Source: Candidatus Eiseniibacteriota bacterium
GTDB lineage: Bacteria > Eisenbacteria > RBG-16-71-46
DNA length: 35,398 nt
Direction of reading: 5' to 3'
Assembly (NCBI GenBank): GCA_005893225.1
Contig: VBOT01000038.1
Location: 1 to 35,398, forward strand
Shown piece after piece: positions 27,971 through 35,398 of this stretch (position 1 is the stretch's first letter; each line of letters starts with the position of its first letter). Made by a program: the position numbers and the translations under genes. The notes under the pieces are model-generated. The model made no database searches. It was not told the DNA's origin and saw only the letters and a program-made list of their open reading frames with translations.

Positions 27971-29755
27971 CTACTTCCCGCCCGACTCCTCCGCCACCCA
28001 CGCCTCCACTTGCTCCCGCAGCAGGGGCAGGGCCACCGCGCCGTTCTCGAGCACCGCGTCGTGGAACTTCTTGATGTCGAAGCGCCGGCCGAGCTTCTGC
28101 TTGGCCTCCTCGCGCAGGCGAAGGATCTCGAGCTGCCCGCACTTGTAGGCCAGCGCCTGCGCCGGCCACGTGATGTAGCGGTCGACTTCGTTCGCGATGT
28201 TGTTCTCGGCCAGCACGGTGTTGTCGACCATGTAATCGATCGCCTGCTTGCGGCTCCAGCCCATCGAGTGGATCCCGGTGTCGACCACAAGGCGGCACGC
28301 GCGCCACGCGTCGTAGGACAGCATCCCGATCTGGTCGAGGTCCCCCGAGTAAAGGCCCATCTCGTCGGCGAGCCGCTCTGAATAGAGCCCCCACCCCTCG
28401 ACGAAGGCGGTGACGCCCTGGTGCTTCCGAAACTCGGGCACCCCGGTGAGCTCCTGCGCGATCGCGATCTGCAGGTGGTGCCCGGGGATCGACTCGTGGA
28501 ACGCCAGCGCCTCGGCCTCGTAGCGCGGCCGCGTGGTGGGCTGATAGGTGTTGATCATGTAGTAGCCGGGTCGCGAGCCGTCGGCGGCGGGGTTGCGGTA
28601 GTACGCGATGGTCGAGTTGGGCGCCTCGTGCATTCCCATCACCTTGACCTCGCAGCCGGCCTTCGGGAGTAATCCAAAGTAGCGCGGGATCGCCGCGCGG
28701 GCCCGCGCCAGCGCCTGACGCGCCTTGGCCTCGACCTCGGCCGCGTTCTTGAAGTGCATCGCCGGGTCGCTCCTGAGCTTCTTCTGGATGCGCGCGACGT
28801 CGCCGGTGCCGAGCACCTTCTTGCCGAGGGCGCTCAGCTCCTTGCGGATGCGCGCCACCTCGGCCAGGCCGAGCCGGTGAAGGTCCTCCGGGCTCCGGTC
28901 GAGCGAGGTCTCGACGCGGATCAACTTGCGATAGGAGTCCGCGCCGCCTTGGAGCGCCACCAGGCCCGCCCGGTCCTGGGGCCGCGCGTGAGGCGCGATC
29001 TCGGTGCGCAGGAAGTCCTGGTAACGCTTCATCGCCGGCTTCACCACCACGCGCTCGGTGGAGATCAGCTCCTTCCGGAACCACTCGCGCTGCGAGGCAG
29101 TCCAGTCCTTGTGGAGCTTCTCGAGCGGCTGAGCGAGCGGCCACTCCTCGACCGGCTTCCCGTTCAGCGCCTGGAGCTCGTCCAGGGCCTTGCTGAGCGG
29201 CTGCACGCTCACGGTCCGCCCCTTCTTGAGCCCCGAGCGCAGGTTCGCGATCTCGACGTCCATGTAACGCCCCATGGCCTTGCATCGCGCCACGTAGTTC
29301 TGCGCGTCCTTGAACGTGGCGATGGTCGTGATATCCGGCAGGTTCATGAAGTCCACCTGCGGGCCGTCGAGCGGATCCACGCGCCAGTCCTCGAAGTGAC
29401 ACGACGCCACCGCGAGTTGATCCTGGACGTCCTCGATCAGCGCCGAGCGCGTGAGCCGGTCGGCCGGGTCGAGGCGCTTCTCGTCGATCGGGCGCGCGCG
29501 CCCCAGAACCCACTGGAGCCGTCGCTCTTCGGCCGCGATCCCGGCGGGGGTGTTGTCCTCGAGCCGGTCGTCATATCGTCGATCGCCGATGGACGTCGCC
29601 ATGGTCGGGTGCGCCTTGAGCTGCCCTTCCCAGTAGACGTTCGCGAGCCGGGCCAGGTCCTGGGACGGCGAGCCCGGGGCGGGACGAGGAAGGGCGAGCG
29701 TCAGGACGGCGGCGAGCATCAGGACCATCGGTTCGAGGCGGCGGGTCTGGGGCAT
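27971..29755 (-). CDS. Exported DUF885-family protein (probable zinc peptidase)
   Basis: 594 aa from the ATG at 29755, with GGGAG ahead. A signal peptide (MVLMLAAVLTLALPRPAPGSP) places it in the periplasm. The DUF885 hallmark EALAFHESIPGHHLQIAIAQEL gives an HESxPGHH zinc-binding segment at residues 420-427. VTAFVEGWGLYSERLADEMGLY follows, with a likely Glu ligand. Other family segments are YYMINTYQPTTRPRYE and GWSRKQAIDYM. DUF885 proteins are long helical metallopeptidase-like proteins; the substrate is unknown, but small-peptide breakdown is plausible. Length is normal. It is 95 nt downstream of SURF1 on the same strand. Confidence 0.9.
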   Translation of the reverse strand: MPQTRRLEPMVLMLAAVLTLALPRPAPGSPSQDLARLANVYWEGQLKAHPTMATSIGDRRYDDRLEDNTPAGIAAEERRLQWVLGRARPIDEKRLDPADRLTRSALIEDVQDQLAVASCHFEDWRVDPLDGPQVDFMNLPDITTIATFKDAQNYVARCKAMGRYMDVEIANLRSGLKKGRTVSVQPLSKALDELQALNGKPVEEWPLAQPLEKLHKDWTASQREWFRKELISTERVVVKPAMKRYQDFLRTEIAPHARPQDRAGLVALQGGADSYRKLIRVETSLDRSPEDLHRLGLAEVARIRKELSALGKKVLGTGDVARIQKKLRSDPAMHFKNAAEVEAKARQALARARAAIPRYFGLLPKAGCEVKVMGMHEAPNSTIAYYRNPAADGSRPGYYMINTYQPTTRPRYEAEALAFHESIPGHHLQIAIAQELTGVPEFRKHQGVTAFVEGWGLYSERLADEMGLYSGDLDQIGMLSYDAWRACRLVVDTGIHSMGWSRKQAIDYMVDNTVLAENNIANEVDRYITWPAQALAYKCGQLEILRLREEAKQKLGRRFDIKKFHDAVLENGAVALPLLREQVEAWVAEESGGK

Positions 29756-29850
29756 GGCGGCGCTCCCTGGGTCAGGAGTGGATGCGGTGCCGGGGGGACG
29801 GCAACTTTCGAAGGAGTCGGGTCCCACGCGGCGGATGGGTCGGGTCGGTT

Positions 29851-30633
29851 TCAATCGATTCGGCCTGGAACGGCGGGGCCGGCGCCGCGCCGCCGGCTGC
29901 GAGCCACGGCGGCCGAGCCGCCGAGAAGGATCGCCGCAAAAGTGAACCACTGGATCGCGTAGCTCACGTGCATGAACTCGTCGAGGGGCCGGGGCGGCCT
30001 CCGGAGCGGCTTCTCCGGGACGCCGTGGCCGGGAAGCTCGCGCAGCACCACCGGCGCCAGCGCGTACGGAAAGCGAGGGGCCAGCGAATCGAGGTCGAGC
30101 CAGCGCGCCGAGAGAAGCTGGACCGAATCGCCCGACATCGCGCGCAGGGACGGGCCGCCGGCGCCTCGCCGCAGCGGATCGGCCAGGCCGGTGACCTCGC
30201 GCTCGCCCGGCTCGGGATAGTCTCGAGGGCGGGCGGTCGCGGCGTCTGGGGCATAGAGCCACCCCCTATCGACCAGCACGGCGTGCGTGCCGTTGCCGAG
30301 GAGCAACGGAGTCACCACGTCCACGCCCGGCGCGCCGTCGTGCGCCCGGCCCGCGAGCAGGATCTGCCTGCGCTCGTCGAACCGGCCGCGCATCTCGAGC
30401 TTCCGGCCGCGCAGCGAATCGACGGGTGCCGAGATCTCATCGAGGGGGATCGGCCGCCCGGCCAGCTCACTGCGCAATCCCGTGTTGAGAGCCTGCTTCT
30501 CGTGCAGGCGCGAGATCTGCCAGAAGCCGAGGCGAACGCACAGGGCGGCGACGGCCACGACCAGAACCGGCCAGAGGAGCGAGCTGGGTCTCACGGGCGG
30601 GGGAGCGGTCGCCTTGCCGCCGGCAGGGAGCAC
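29851..30633 (-). CDS. SURF1-family cytochrome oxidase assembly protein
   Basis: 260 aa from a GTG at 30633; an alternative GTG at 30594 gives the usual short N-terminus. The two membrane helices expected of SURF1 are present, near the N-terminus (LLWPVLVVAVAALCVRLGFWQISRLHEK) and the C-terminus (HVSYAIQWFTFAAILLGG). Between them is the periplasmic domain with GRFDERRQILLAGR and VLVDRGWLYAP. SURF1 aids heme a insertion into cytochrome c oxidase subunit I. No oxidase genes lie in this window. The CDGSH gene ends 13 nt upstream, so these two are probably co-transcribed. Confidence 0.9.
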   Translation of the reverse strand: MLPAGGKATAPPPVRPSSLLWPVLVVAVAALCVRLGFWQISRLHEKQALNTGLRSELAGRPIPLDEISAPVDSLRGRKLEMRGRFDERRQILLAGRAHDGAPGVDVVTPLLLGNGTHAVLVDRGWLYAPDAATARPRDYPEPGEREVTGLADPLRRGAGGPSLRAMSGDSVQLLSARWLDLDSLAPRFPYALAPVVLRELPGHGVPEKPLRRPPRPLDEFMHVSYAIQWFTFAAILLGGSAAVARSRRRGAGPAVPGRID

Positions 30634-30646
30634 ACGCTGCCCGCCG

Positions 30647-30889
30647 TCACGGAGACGCCGGCTTCGGCTGGGGCTCCGGAAGGTCGAAGGCGACGATCAC
30701 CGACTCGAAGCCGCAGGTCTTGTGAGTACTGTCGCAGAACGGCTTGTTGCTGGAGTGCCCACATCTACAGAGCGACACCCGGGGACGGCCGCCGAGGCCG
30801 AAGGGCCGGCCTTCCTGATCGACGATCTCGAAGTCGCCCTCGACTCGGATGGAGCCGTTGCTCATTACGGTGATTCGGGTTGCCGCCAT
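30647..30889 (-). CDS. CDGSH iron-sulfur domain protein
   Basis: 80 aa, starting at the ATG at 30889 with GGAGG ahead; the 300-aa track ORF is a false extension. The ligand pattern SLCRCGHSSNKPFCDSTH fits CxC-x2-S-x3-P-x-C-D-x2-H, giving three Cys and one His for a redox-active 2Fe-2S cluster. The usual Gly after the Asp is Ser here. It is a single-domain, soluble protein. The family has roles in redox or iron-sulfur handling. It is the first gene of a likely run with SURF1. Confidence 0.92.
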   Translation of the reverse strand: MAATRITVMSNGSIRVEGDFEIVDQEGRPFGLGGRPRVSLCRCGHSSNKPFCDSTHKTCGFESVIVAFDLPEPQPKPASP

Positions 30890-31195
30890 GGATCCTCCGG
30901 TTGCGGCCGGGCGCCGCCCGCGTCTCGGCCCAGCGCCGGGCGGGCGGGATCGGTTCCGGAATCTAGCAAGAGTCCGGGCGGGGTGCGACTTCGCCCGCGG
31001 TCCCGGGGCCGCCCGGAGATCGCTCCGGGGGTGGTGCTTCCCTCCGGCGTGGTCCGGGGACAGATTGCGGGCCGGCCTGAAACCTCCCCGGGGGAGGTCG
31101 CGTAGTGTACCCTGCACGAGCCTGCCGAATCGCCGCGCTCTTCCCGAATCGGGAGCGGCCGCGGCGCTCGTCTGGCCGGAAAGGAGCGTCTCTCG
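30890..31195. other. Divergent intergenic region (306 bp)
   Basis: Separates the minus-strand CDGSH gene and a plus-strand membrane-protein gene. It is GC-rich and contains a 17-bp palindrome at 31082-31098. There is no gene, and I could not pick a clear promoter. Confidence 0.45.
31082..31098. promoter_or_regulatory. 17-bp palindrome, possible operator
   Basis: ACCTCCCC-G-GGGGAGGT: perfect 8-bp arms around one base, about 100 bp upstream of the membrane-protein gene. The symmetry suits a dimeric repressor. A terminator is less likely, since the arms have no loop. Confidence 0.3.
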
Positions 31196-31504
31196 ATGCT
31201 GGAGCTGGTCGTCCTGGGAGTGCTGGGCATGGCGGTGTTGCTCGTCTTCGGTGTGCTCGCAGCGGTGGCCGCGTTCGTGTGGTGGATCGTGGTCCTGCCG
31301 TTCAAGCTGCTGGGGCTCGTGTTCCGCGGCGCGGCGGTGCTCCTGGCGCTTCCCTTTCTCCTCATCGCCGGCTTCATCGGGTTGCTGGTCTTCGGCGCCG
31401 GCGTGCTGGCCTTCATGATGCCGGCCCTGCCCCTGGTGCTCTTGATCCTCGGAGTCGTCTGGCTGGTGAGGCGGCGGTCGCGGAGCACGGCGCACGCGAT
31501 GTGA
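31196..31504 (+). CDS. Small integral membrane protein
   Basis: 102 aa with AAGGAG 8 nt before the ATG at 31196. Almost all residues are hydrophobic: roughly three helices (LELVVLGVLGMAVLLVFGVLA, FRGAAVLLALPFLLIAGFIG, FMMPALPLVLLILGVVWLV), then a basic tail RRRSRSTAHAM. I do not recognise a family. The good ribosome site supports that it is real. Confidence 0.72.
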   Translation: MLELVVLGVLGMAVLLVFGVLAAVAAFVWWIVVLPFKLLGLVFRGAAVLLALPFLLIAGFIGLLVFGAGVLAFMMPALPLVLLILGVVWLVRRRSRSTAHAM

Positions 31505-31607
31505 GGGATCCTTCCACGCCGATGGGCGGAAGAGCCTGAACAAGAACATCGCCCCCGCCCGGGCCTGATGCCGCCCCGGCCACGTCTCGCCGCCCGGAGT
31601 GAAAGAG

Positions 31608-32999
31608 CTACGCCACGGCGGGCTTGATGTTCTGATTCAACCGGAAGAGATTCTCAGGGTCGTACTTCGCCTTGATGCTCTGGAGCCTGGCGTACTTGGC
31701 AGCGCCGTACGTGGTGCGCAGCGCGGACTCGTCCAGTTCGTCGGACAGGTTGACGTAGGCTCCCTTCGCGTACGGCTCGAGCGCGCTCCATGAGTCCCGG
31801 ACCCACTGCACGCGGCCGGGCTTCTCCGCGGCCTCGTCCCAGATACCGATGAAGAGGGTCTGGAAGGCCGCCGAGCGTCCGCCGAAGGCGGTCTCGTCCT
31901 CGGGCACGCGGCTCACCGCCCCGCCCATCTGCACCATGAAGAACTGCGAGCGCCCCGCCGGCATCTTGGCGGTGCTCGAATGAATCCTCTGCGTCACGGC
32001 GTCGTCGAGATCGTGGATGTAGTGGGCCTTGAAGTAGGTCTGGGTCCCGTGCGGCAGCGCGGGGTCGAACATGCTCTGGAGCATCAGGTAGGGCATCGGC
32101 CCGATGACGTCGAAGAGCGGCGGTCCGAACGCCCGGATGGGCTTCATCGTCTCTTCGGCCACCGCCACGCTCGTGCCGGCCACGACGACCGCATAGCCCG
32201 GCTTGAGTCGCACCTCGGCGGGCACGAAGTCGAACGGAGGCGCGTGGAGGTACACGAGCAGGGTCGTGACCTCGTCGGGGCACTTCGCGCACAGTTCCCG
32301 GTACCGCCTAATCAGCTCCGGGCCCTTCTCCGCCGCCCAGAACGCGAGGCCGCCGAGCACGATGGGACCGACCGGGGCGAGCTTGAGCTCGAACTCGGTG
32401 GCGATACCGAAGTTCCCTCCCCCGCCCCGGATCGCCCAGAACAGGTCCGGATTCTCGGTCGCGCTCGCCCGCAGCACCTGGCCGTCGGCCGTCACGACCT
32501 GGGCGGAGAGCAGGTTGTCGATGGTGAGCCCGAGCTTCCGCATCAGGTGGCCGATCCCGCCGCCGAGCGTCAGGCCGGCGACGCCGGTGTGGGTCACGTG
32601 GCCGCCGGTGACCGCGAGCCCGTGGGGCTGCGTCGCCGCGTCCACGTCGGACCAGATCGCCCCGCCCTGGACCACGGCGCGCCGCGCCGCCGCGTCCACC
32701 GTGACCTTGTTCATGTCCCGAAGGTCGAGCATCAGCGCCCCGTCGGCGACCGAGTGTCCGGGCAGGCTGTGGCCGCCCGCGCGAACCGCGATCGAGATCC
32801 CCCGCGCGCGGGCGCAGGCCACCGCCGCCTTCACGTCCTCCACGCCCGCGCACCGCACGATGATGGCGGGCCGGCGGTCGATGTCGCCGTTCCAGATCTT
32901 GCGGGCCTCGTCGTAGCCGGAGTCCCCGCGGAGGAGGACCTGGCCGCGCATACGCTGCTTCAGCTCACCTGCGACAGACTCCGATTCACGCGTAGCCAT
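31608..32999 (-). CDS. BBE-type FAD-linked oxidoreductase
   Basis: 463 aa from the ATG at 32999, with AAGGAG ahead; the longer track ORF is false. The PCMH-type FAD domain opens with RPAIIVRCAGVEDVKAAVACAR. His77 in VRAGGHSLPGHS is the usual covalent FAD attachment site. HTGVAGLTLGGGIGHLMRKLGLTIDNLL is the second FAD-binding loop; it lacks the Cys seen in bicovalent enzymes, so a single covalent link is expected. The C-terminal berberine-bridge segment (YVNLSDELDE, YGAAKYARLQSIKAKYDPENLFRLNQNI) is intact. Such enzymes oxidise alcohols, sugars or plant-type metabolites with O2. The substrate is not predictable, and the gene stands alone. Confidence 0.92.
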   Translation of the reverse strand: MATRESESVAGELKQRMRGQVLLRGDSGYDEARKIWNGDIDRRPAIIVRCAGVEDVKAAVACARARGISIAVRAGGHSLPGHSVADGALMLDLRDMNKVTVDAAARRAVVQGGAIWSDVDAATQPHGLAVTGGHVTHTGVAGLTLGGGIGHLMRKLGLTIDNLLSAQVVTADGQVLRASATENPDLFWAIRGGGGNFGIATEFELKLAPVGPIVLGGLAFWAAEKGPELIRRYRELCAKCPDEVTTLLVYLHAPPFDFVPAEVRLKPGYAVVVAGTSVAVAEETMKPIRAFGPPLFDVIGPMPYLMLQSMFDPALPHGTQTYFKAHYIHDLDDAVTQRIHSSTAKMPAGRSQFFMVQMGGAVSRVPEDETAFGGRSAAFQTLFIGIWDEAAEKPGRVQWVRDSWSALEPYAKGAYVNLSDELDESALRTTYGAAKYARLQSIKAKYDPENLFRLNQNIKPAVA

Positions 33000-33036
33000 G
33001 AGCGTTCTCCTTGTGTCCGAGGTGAAGAGGCGCGGG

Positions 33037-33045
33037 ATGATAGCA
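33037..33045 (-). promoter_or_regulatory. Candidate extended -10 for the FAD oxidoreductase gene
   Basis: TGCTATCAT on the minus strand: TGn plus TATCAT, a five-of-six match to TATAAT. It lies about 38 nt before the start codon. The -35 is weak. Confidence 0.38.
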
Positions 33046-33051
33046 CGGGTC

Positions 33052-33080
33052 TTCACGGACGCGATCGGAACCACTATCTT
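33052..33080 (+). promoter_or_regulatory. Candidate promoter for the membrane/secreted pair
   Basis: TTCACG (33052-33057), a 17-nt spacer, then TATCTT (33075-33080), 49 nt before the ATG at 33130. It lies back-to-back with the oxidoreductase promoter candidate. Confidence 0.35.
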
Positions 33081-33129
33081 CTCGGCGCGCAAGTCCGCAC
33101 CGAGACACCACCTCGGTCGTTCCGGAACC

Positions 33130-34320
33130 ATGACCACGTTCCTCGAAGAGCCGATCGCAGCCGCGCCTTCATCGACGGCGCTCCGCGCGCGCGTGCCCGG
33201 GTACCTGGCCGCCACGGCGCTGGCGTCAACCAGCGTGATCGTGGGGCTTCTCTGGGACATCTCCTGGCATCGCACCATCGGGCGCGACCGGTTCCTCACC
33301 CCGGCGCACCTGGCGATCTACCTGGGGGGCCTCGTGGGAGGCCTGGCCTCCGGAGCGCGGGTGCTCAAGACCACCTTCGCCGGATGCCCCGAGGAGCGCG
33401 CCGCGAGCGTCGGCTTCTGGGGCTTGCGCGGGCCGCTCGGCGCCTGGCTCTGCATCTGGGGGAGCTTCGCGATGCTGACCTCGGCGCCGTTCGACAACTG
33501 GTGGCACAACGCCTACGGGCTCGACGTCGAGATCCTAAGCCCGCCGCACACGGTCCTGGGACTCGGGATGATCGCGATCGAGATGGGCGCGATGCTGCTC
33601 GTGCTCGCGCATCAGAACCGCGCCGGTGGGGCTTCCTCGGCTCTCGGATGGCTCTACGTCTACTGCGCCGGCATCGCGCTCCTCATGGCGGCCACGATCG
33701 CGTGGGAGTACACGGGGTTCCCGAACATGATGCACAGCGCACTGTTCTACAAGGTGAGCGCGGCAGCGTTCCCGCTCTTCATGATCGGACCGGCGCGGGC
33801 CGCCGCGATACGCTCGCCGGTCACGGCGATCGCGGCGGTCTACACCGGTCTCACGCTCGCGATGATGTGGATCCTCCAGCTCTTTCCCGCCACGCCTCTG
33901 CTCGGCCCGATCTACAACCCGGTGGGCCACATGCAGCCGCCCACCTTCCCGCTCCTCCTGGTCGTTCCGGCGGTGGCGCTCGACCTGCTCCTCGAGCGTC
34001 TCGGCGGCCGGAGCAAGTGGCGGCTCGCTGCTGCGCTTGGCGTCACGTTCGTGCTCTCGCTGCTCGTGGTGCAGTGGTTCTTCGCCGAGTTCCTGCTCTC
34101 CCCCGCGGCGCGAAATTTCGTCTTCGCCGCGGATCACTGGAACTACGGCTCGCGTCTCGGCCCGTGGCGCTACGAGTACTGGAATCTCGACCGGGACGGC
34201 GCGGGCCGCTGGAGCGGTGCGCGCTTCGCGCTCGGCATCGTCTGGGCCATGGCCGTCGCCACCGTGACCTCGAGGGTCGGCCTCGGCTGGGGCGCATGGA
34301 TGGCCAGGGTCAGACGATGA
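33130..34320 (+). CDS. Polytopic membrane protein of unknown function
   Basis: 396 aa from the ATG at 33130. The longer track start at 32998 would overlap the start codon of the divergent gene, so I reject it. About nine hydrophobic segments are visible (YLAATALASTSVIVGLLW, LGAWLCIWGSFAMLTSAPF, VLGLGMIAIEMGAMLLVLAH, LGWLYVYCAGIALLMAATIAW, AAALGVTFVLSLLVVQWFF). Conserved-looking polar spots within or near helices include DISWHRTIGRDRFLTPAHLAIY, FDNWWHNAYGLD and SPPHTVLG, with several His that could bind metal or heme. I do not recognise a named family. The ATGA overlap with the next gene shows translational coupling. Confidence 0.8.
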   Translation: MTTFLEEPIAAAPSSTALRARVPGYLAATALASTSVIVGLLWDISWHRTIGRDRFLTPAHLAIYLGGLVGGLASGARVLKTTFAGCPEERAASVGFWGLRGPLGAWLCIWGSFAMLTSAPFDNWWHNAYGLDVEILSPPHTVLGLGMIAIEMGAMLLVLAHQNRAGGASSALGWLYVYCAGIALLMAATIAWEYTGFPNMMHSALFYKVSAAAFPLFMIGPARAAAIRSPVTAIAAVYTGLTLAMMWILQLFPATPLLGPIYNPVGHMQPPTFPLLLVVPAVALDLLLERLGGRSKWRLAAALGVTFVLSLLVVQWFFAEFLLSPAARNFVFAADHWNYGSRLGPWRYEYWNLDRDGAGRWSGARFALGIVWAMAVATVTSRVGLGWGAWMARVRR

Positions 34321-35398
34321 CCGCAGCGCCGGCCGGGATCGGGAGGCGCAAGGCCACCGCAACGGCCCTCGGCTTGGCGCTGGCGATCGGCTCCTGGTGG
34401 GGAACCTCCCGTGCGCACGTCGGCAGCCCCGACACGTGGTTCGAGGGCCCCGCCGGCCGCTACCCGGTGCGCGTTGTGGTGCGCGCGCCCGGGGTCGTGC
34501 CCGGCCTCGCCGAGATCGACGTCAGGGTGCTCGCGGGACGTCCCACCCGCGTCGCCGTCCAGCCGTTCATCTGGAACGGCGGCGCCGACGCGGCGCCGCC
34601 ACCCGAGAACGCGCTCCCGGTGCGGGGCGACCCCCGGCTCTTCGACGCCCACCTGTGGTTCATGGTCGCGAGCTCCTACGCCGTGCACGTGACCGTGTCC
34701 GGCGACCGCGGCGCCGGCAAGGCGATCGTGCCGGTGCAGGTGGTCGCCACACGGCGGTTGCCCATGAGCCCCGCGCTGGGCGGGTTGCTCGCGGCCCTCG
34801 GACTCTTCCTGCTCGCGGGGTTGCTCACCTTCCTGGGCGCCGCGGCCGGCGAGGGGGTTCTTCCGCCGGGCGAGCCGATCGACGCGAGTCACCGCCGCCT
34901 CGCCCGCGTGGTCGTGACCGTCTCGGCCGCGATCCTCGCCCTGGCACTCGCCGGCGGGCGGCAGTGGTGGAACGCCGTCGACCGCGCCTACCGGCAGAAC
35001 CTCAACCGGCCGCTCCACGCCGCCGCCACGCTGCTCGCGCGCGCGCCCGCACCCGTGCTCGGCATCGCCATCGACGACCCCGAATGGATGGGGCGCCGGT
35101 GGACGCCCCTGATTCCCGATCACGGAAAGCTCATGCACCTGTTCCTGATCCGCGAGCCGGGGCTCGACGCAATGGCCCACCTGCATCCCCTGATGCGCGA
35201 CTCGAGCCACTTCGAGTCTCCGTTGCCGCTACTCCCGGCCGGGCACTATCGGGTCTACGCCGACGTCGTTCACGAGAGCGGCTTCGCCCGTACGCTCGTC
35301 GCCTCGCTGGATCTCAGGCCCGGCGGCGGAGCGGCCACCCCATCCGAGGCCAGCGGGGACACCCCGGGGGCCGACCCCGACGACTCGTGGTACGTGGG
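34317..35398 (+). CDS. Membrane-anchored extracytoplasmic protein, 3' end cut by window
   Basis: At least 360 aa; ATG 34317 overlaps the TGA of the previous gene. The N-terminal helix (ATALGLALAIGSWWGTSRAH) is followed by a beta-rich domain (HVGSPDTWFEGPAGRYPVRVVVR, FDAHLWFMVASSYAVHVTVSG). Then comes a helix (LGGLLAALGLFLLAGLLTFLGAAA), a second hydrophobic helix (VVTVSAAILALALAGGRQWW) and a C-terminal domain with GKLMHLFLIREPGLDAMAHLHP and PLLPAGHYRVYADVVHESG. That last domain resembles metal-related extracytoplasmic domains with an HxHP pair, often seen near copper-handling genes, but no copper gene is visible here. It probably works in one complex with the membrane protein upstream. Confidence 0.78.
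   Translation, partial: MTAAPAGIGRRKATATALGLALAIGSWWGTSRAHVGSPDTWFEGPAGRYPVRVVVRAPGVVPGLAEIDVRVLAGRPTRVAVQPFIWNGGADAAPPPENALPVRGDPRLFDAHLWFMVASSYAVHVTVSGDRGAGKAIVPVQVVATRRLPMSPALGGLLAALGLFLLAGLLTFLGAAAGEGVLPPGEPIDASHRRLARVVVTVSAAILALALAGGRQWWNAVDRAYRQNLNRPLHAAATLLARAPAPVLGIAIDDPEWMGRRWTPLIPDHGKLMHLFLIREPGLDAMAHLHPLMRDSSHFESPLPLLPAGHYRVYADVVHESGFARTLVASLDLRPGGGAATPSEASGDTPGADPDDSWYV

Noticed and set aside
32998-33129. N-terminal extension of the membrane protein
   Set aside because: It would start on top of the divergent oxidoreductase start codon and cover the promoter candidates; ATG 33130 begins a normal membrane-protein N-terminus.

Overview
This is a GC-rich bacterial window with no rRNA, tRNA, CRISPR array or intact insertion sequence visible. 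I count 26 protein-coding loci, two of which run off the ends. Features that suggest a Gram-negative, aerobic, non-model lineage are an outer-membrane porin ending in Phe, a probable lipoprotein, a Tat-exported protein, SURF1, aconitase, and large secreted beta-propeller and Ig-like proteins, one with a FlgD/type-IX-like C-terminal domain. The mix would fit an FCB-type or deltaproteobacterium-like environmental genome such as Candidatus Eisenbacteria. That placement is inference only.

Layout. 1-6422 (minus strand): a probable run of three secreted or surface proteins, namely an Ig-like/FlgD-tail protein, a TolB-propeller/cytochrome-c protein related to the hydrazine synthase alpha family, and a YCF48/BNR propeller protein. 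All three carry a frame break. 6922-9007 (minus): an ATP-grasp ligase downstream of a zinc metallopeptidase. 9235-14647: YceI, a TPR protein, an aconitase-superfamily protein with fused LeuD-like and LeuC-like halves in unusual order, a TMEM175-like channel, and an HtrA-type protease with an 11-nt frame-breaking deletion. 14708-17083 (minus): a Met-rich lipoprotein, a long palindromic element, then a Tat-signal protein and an amidase joined stop-to-start. 17186-19418 (plus): an enoyl-CoA hydratase and a PPi-type phosphofructokinase. 19606-20403: a decayed DUF222/HNH-type gene behind a consensus-like promoter. 20588-24851 (plus): porin plus hybrid histidine kinase. 24873-30889 (minus): aconitase (frame broken), a DUF885 peptidase, SURF1 and a CDGSH protein. 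31196-35398: a small membrane protein, a BBE-type FAD oxidoreductase, and a translationally coupled membrane/secreted pair cut by the window end.

Three features stand out. (1) The aconitase leader holds two 21-nt hairpins with 7-bp stems and near-identical 7-nt loops; they differ at two stem positions, and both differences are compensated. (2) A ~186-bp palindrome at 15119-15304 has three tandem G.A internal loops and its ends are shared with a ~60-bp palindrome at 4167-4226. (3) Six of 26 genes are broken. Two breaks are not simple base-calling slips: an exact 13-bp tandem duplication and an 11-nt deletion, each of which restores an intact family protein when undone. Most ORF-track lines are shadows of these genes. 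The largest omission from the track is the main frame of the first gene, which runs off the left edge.
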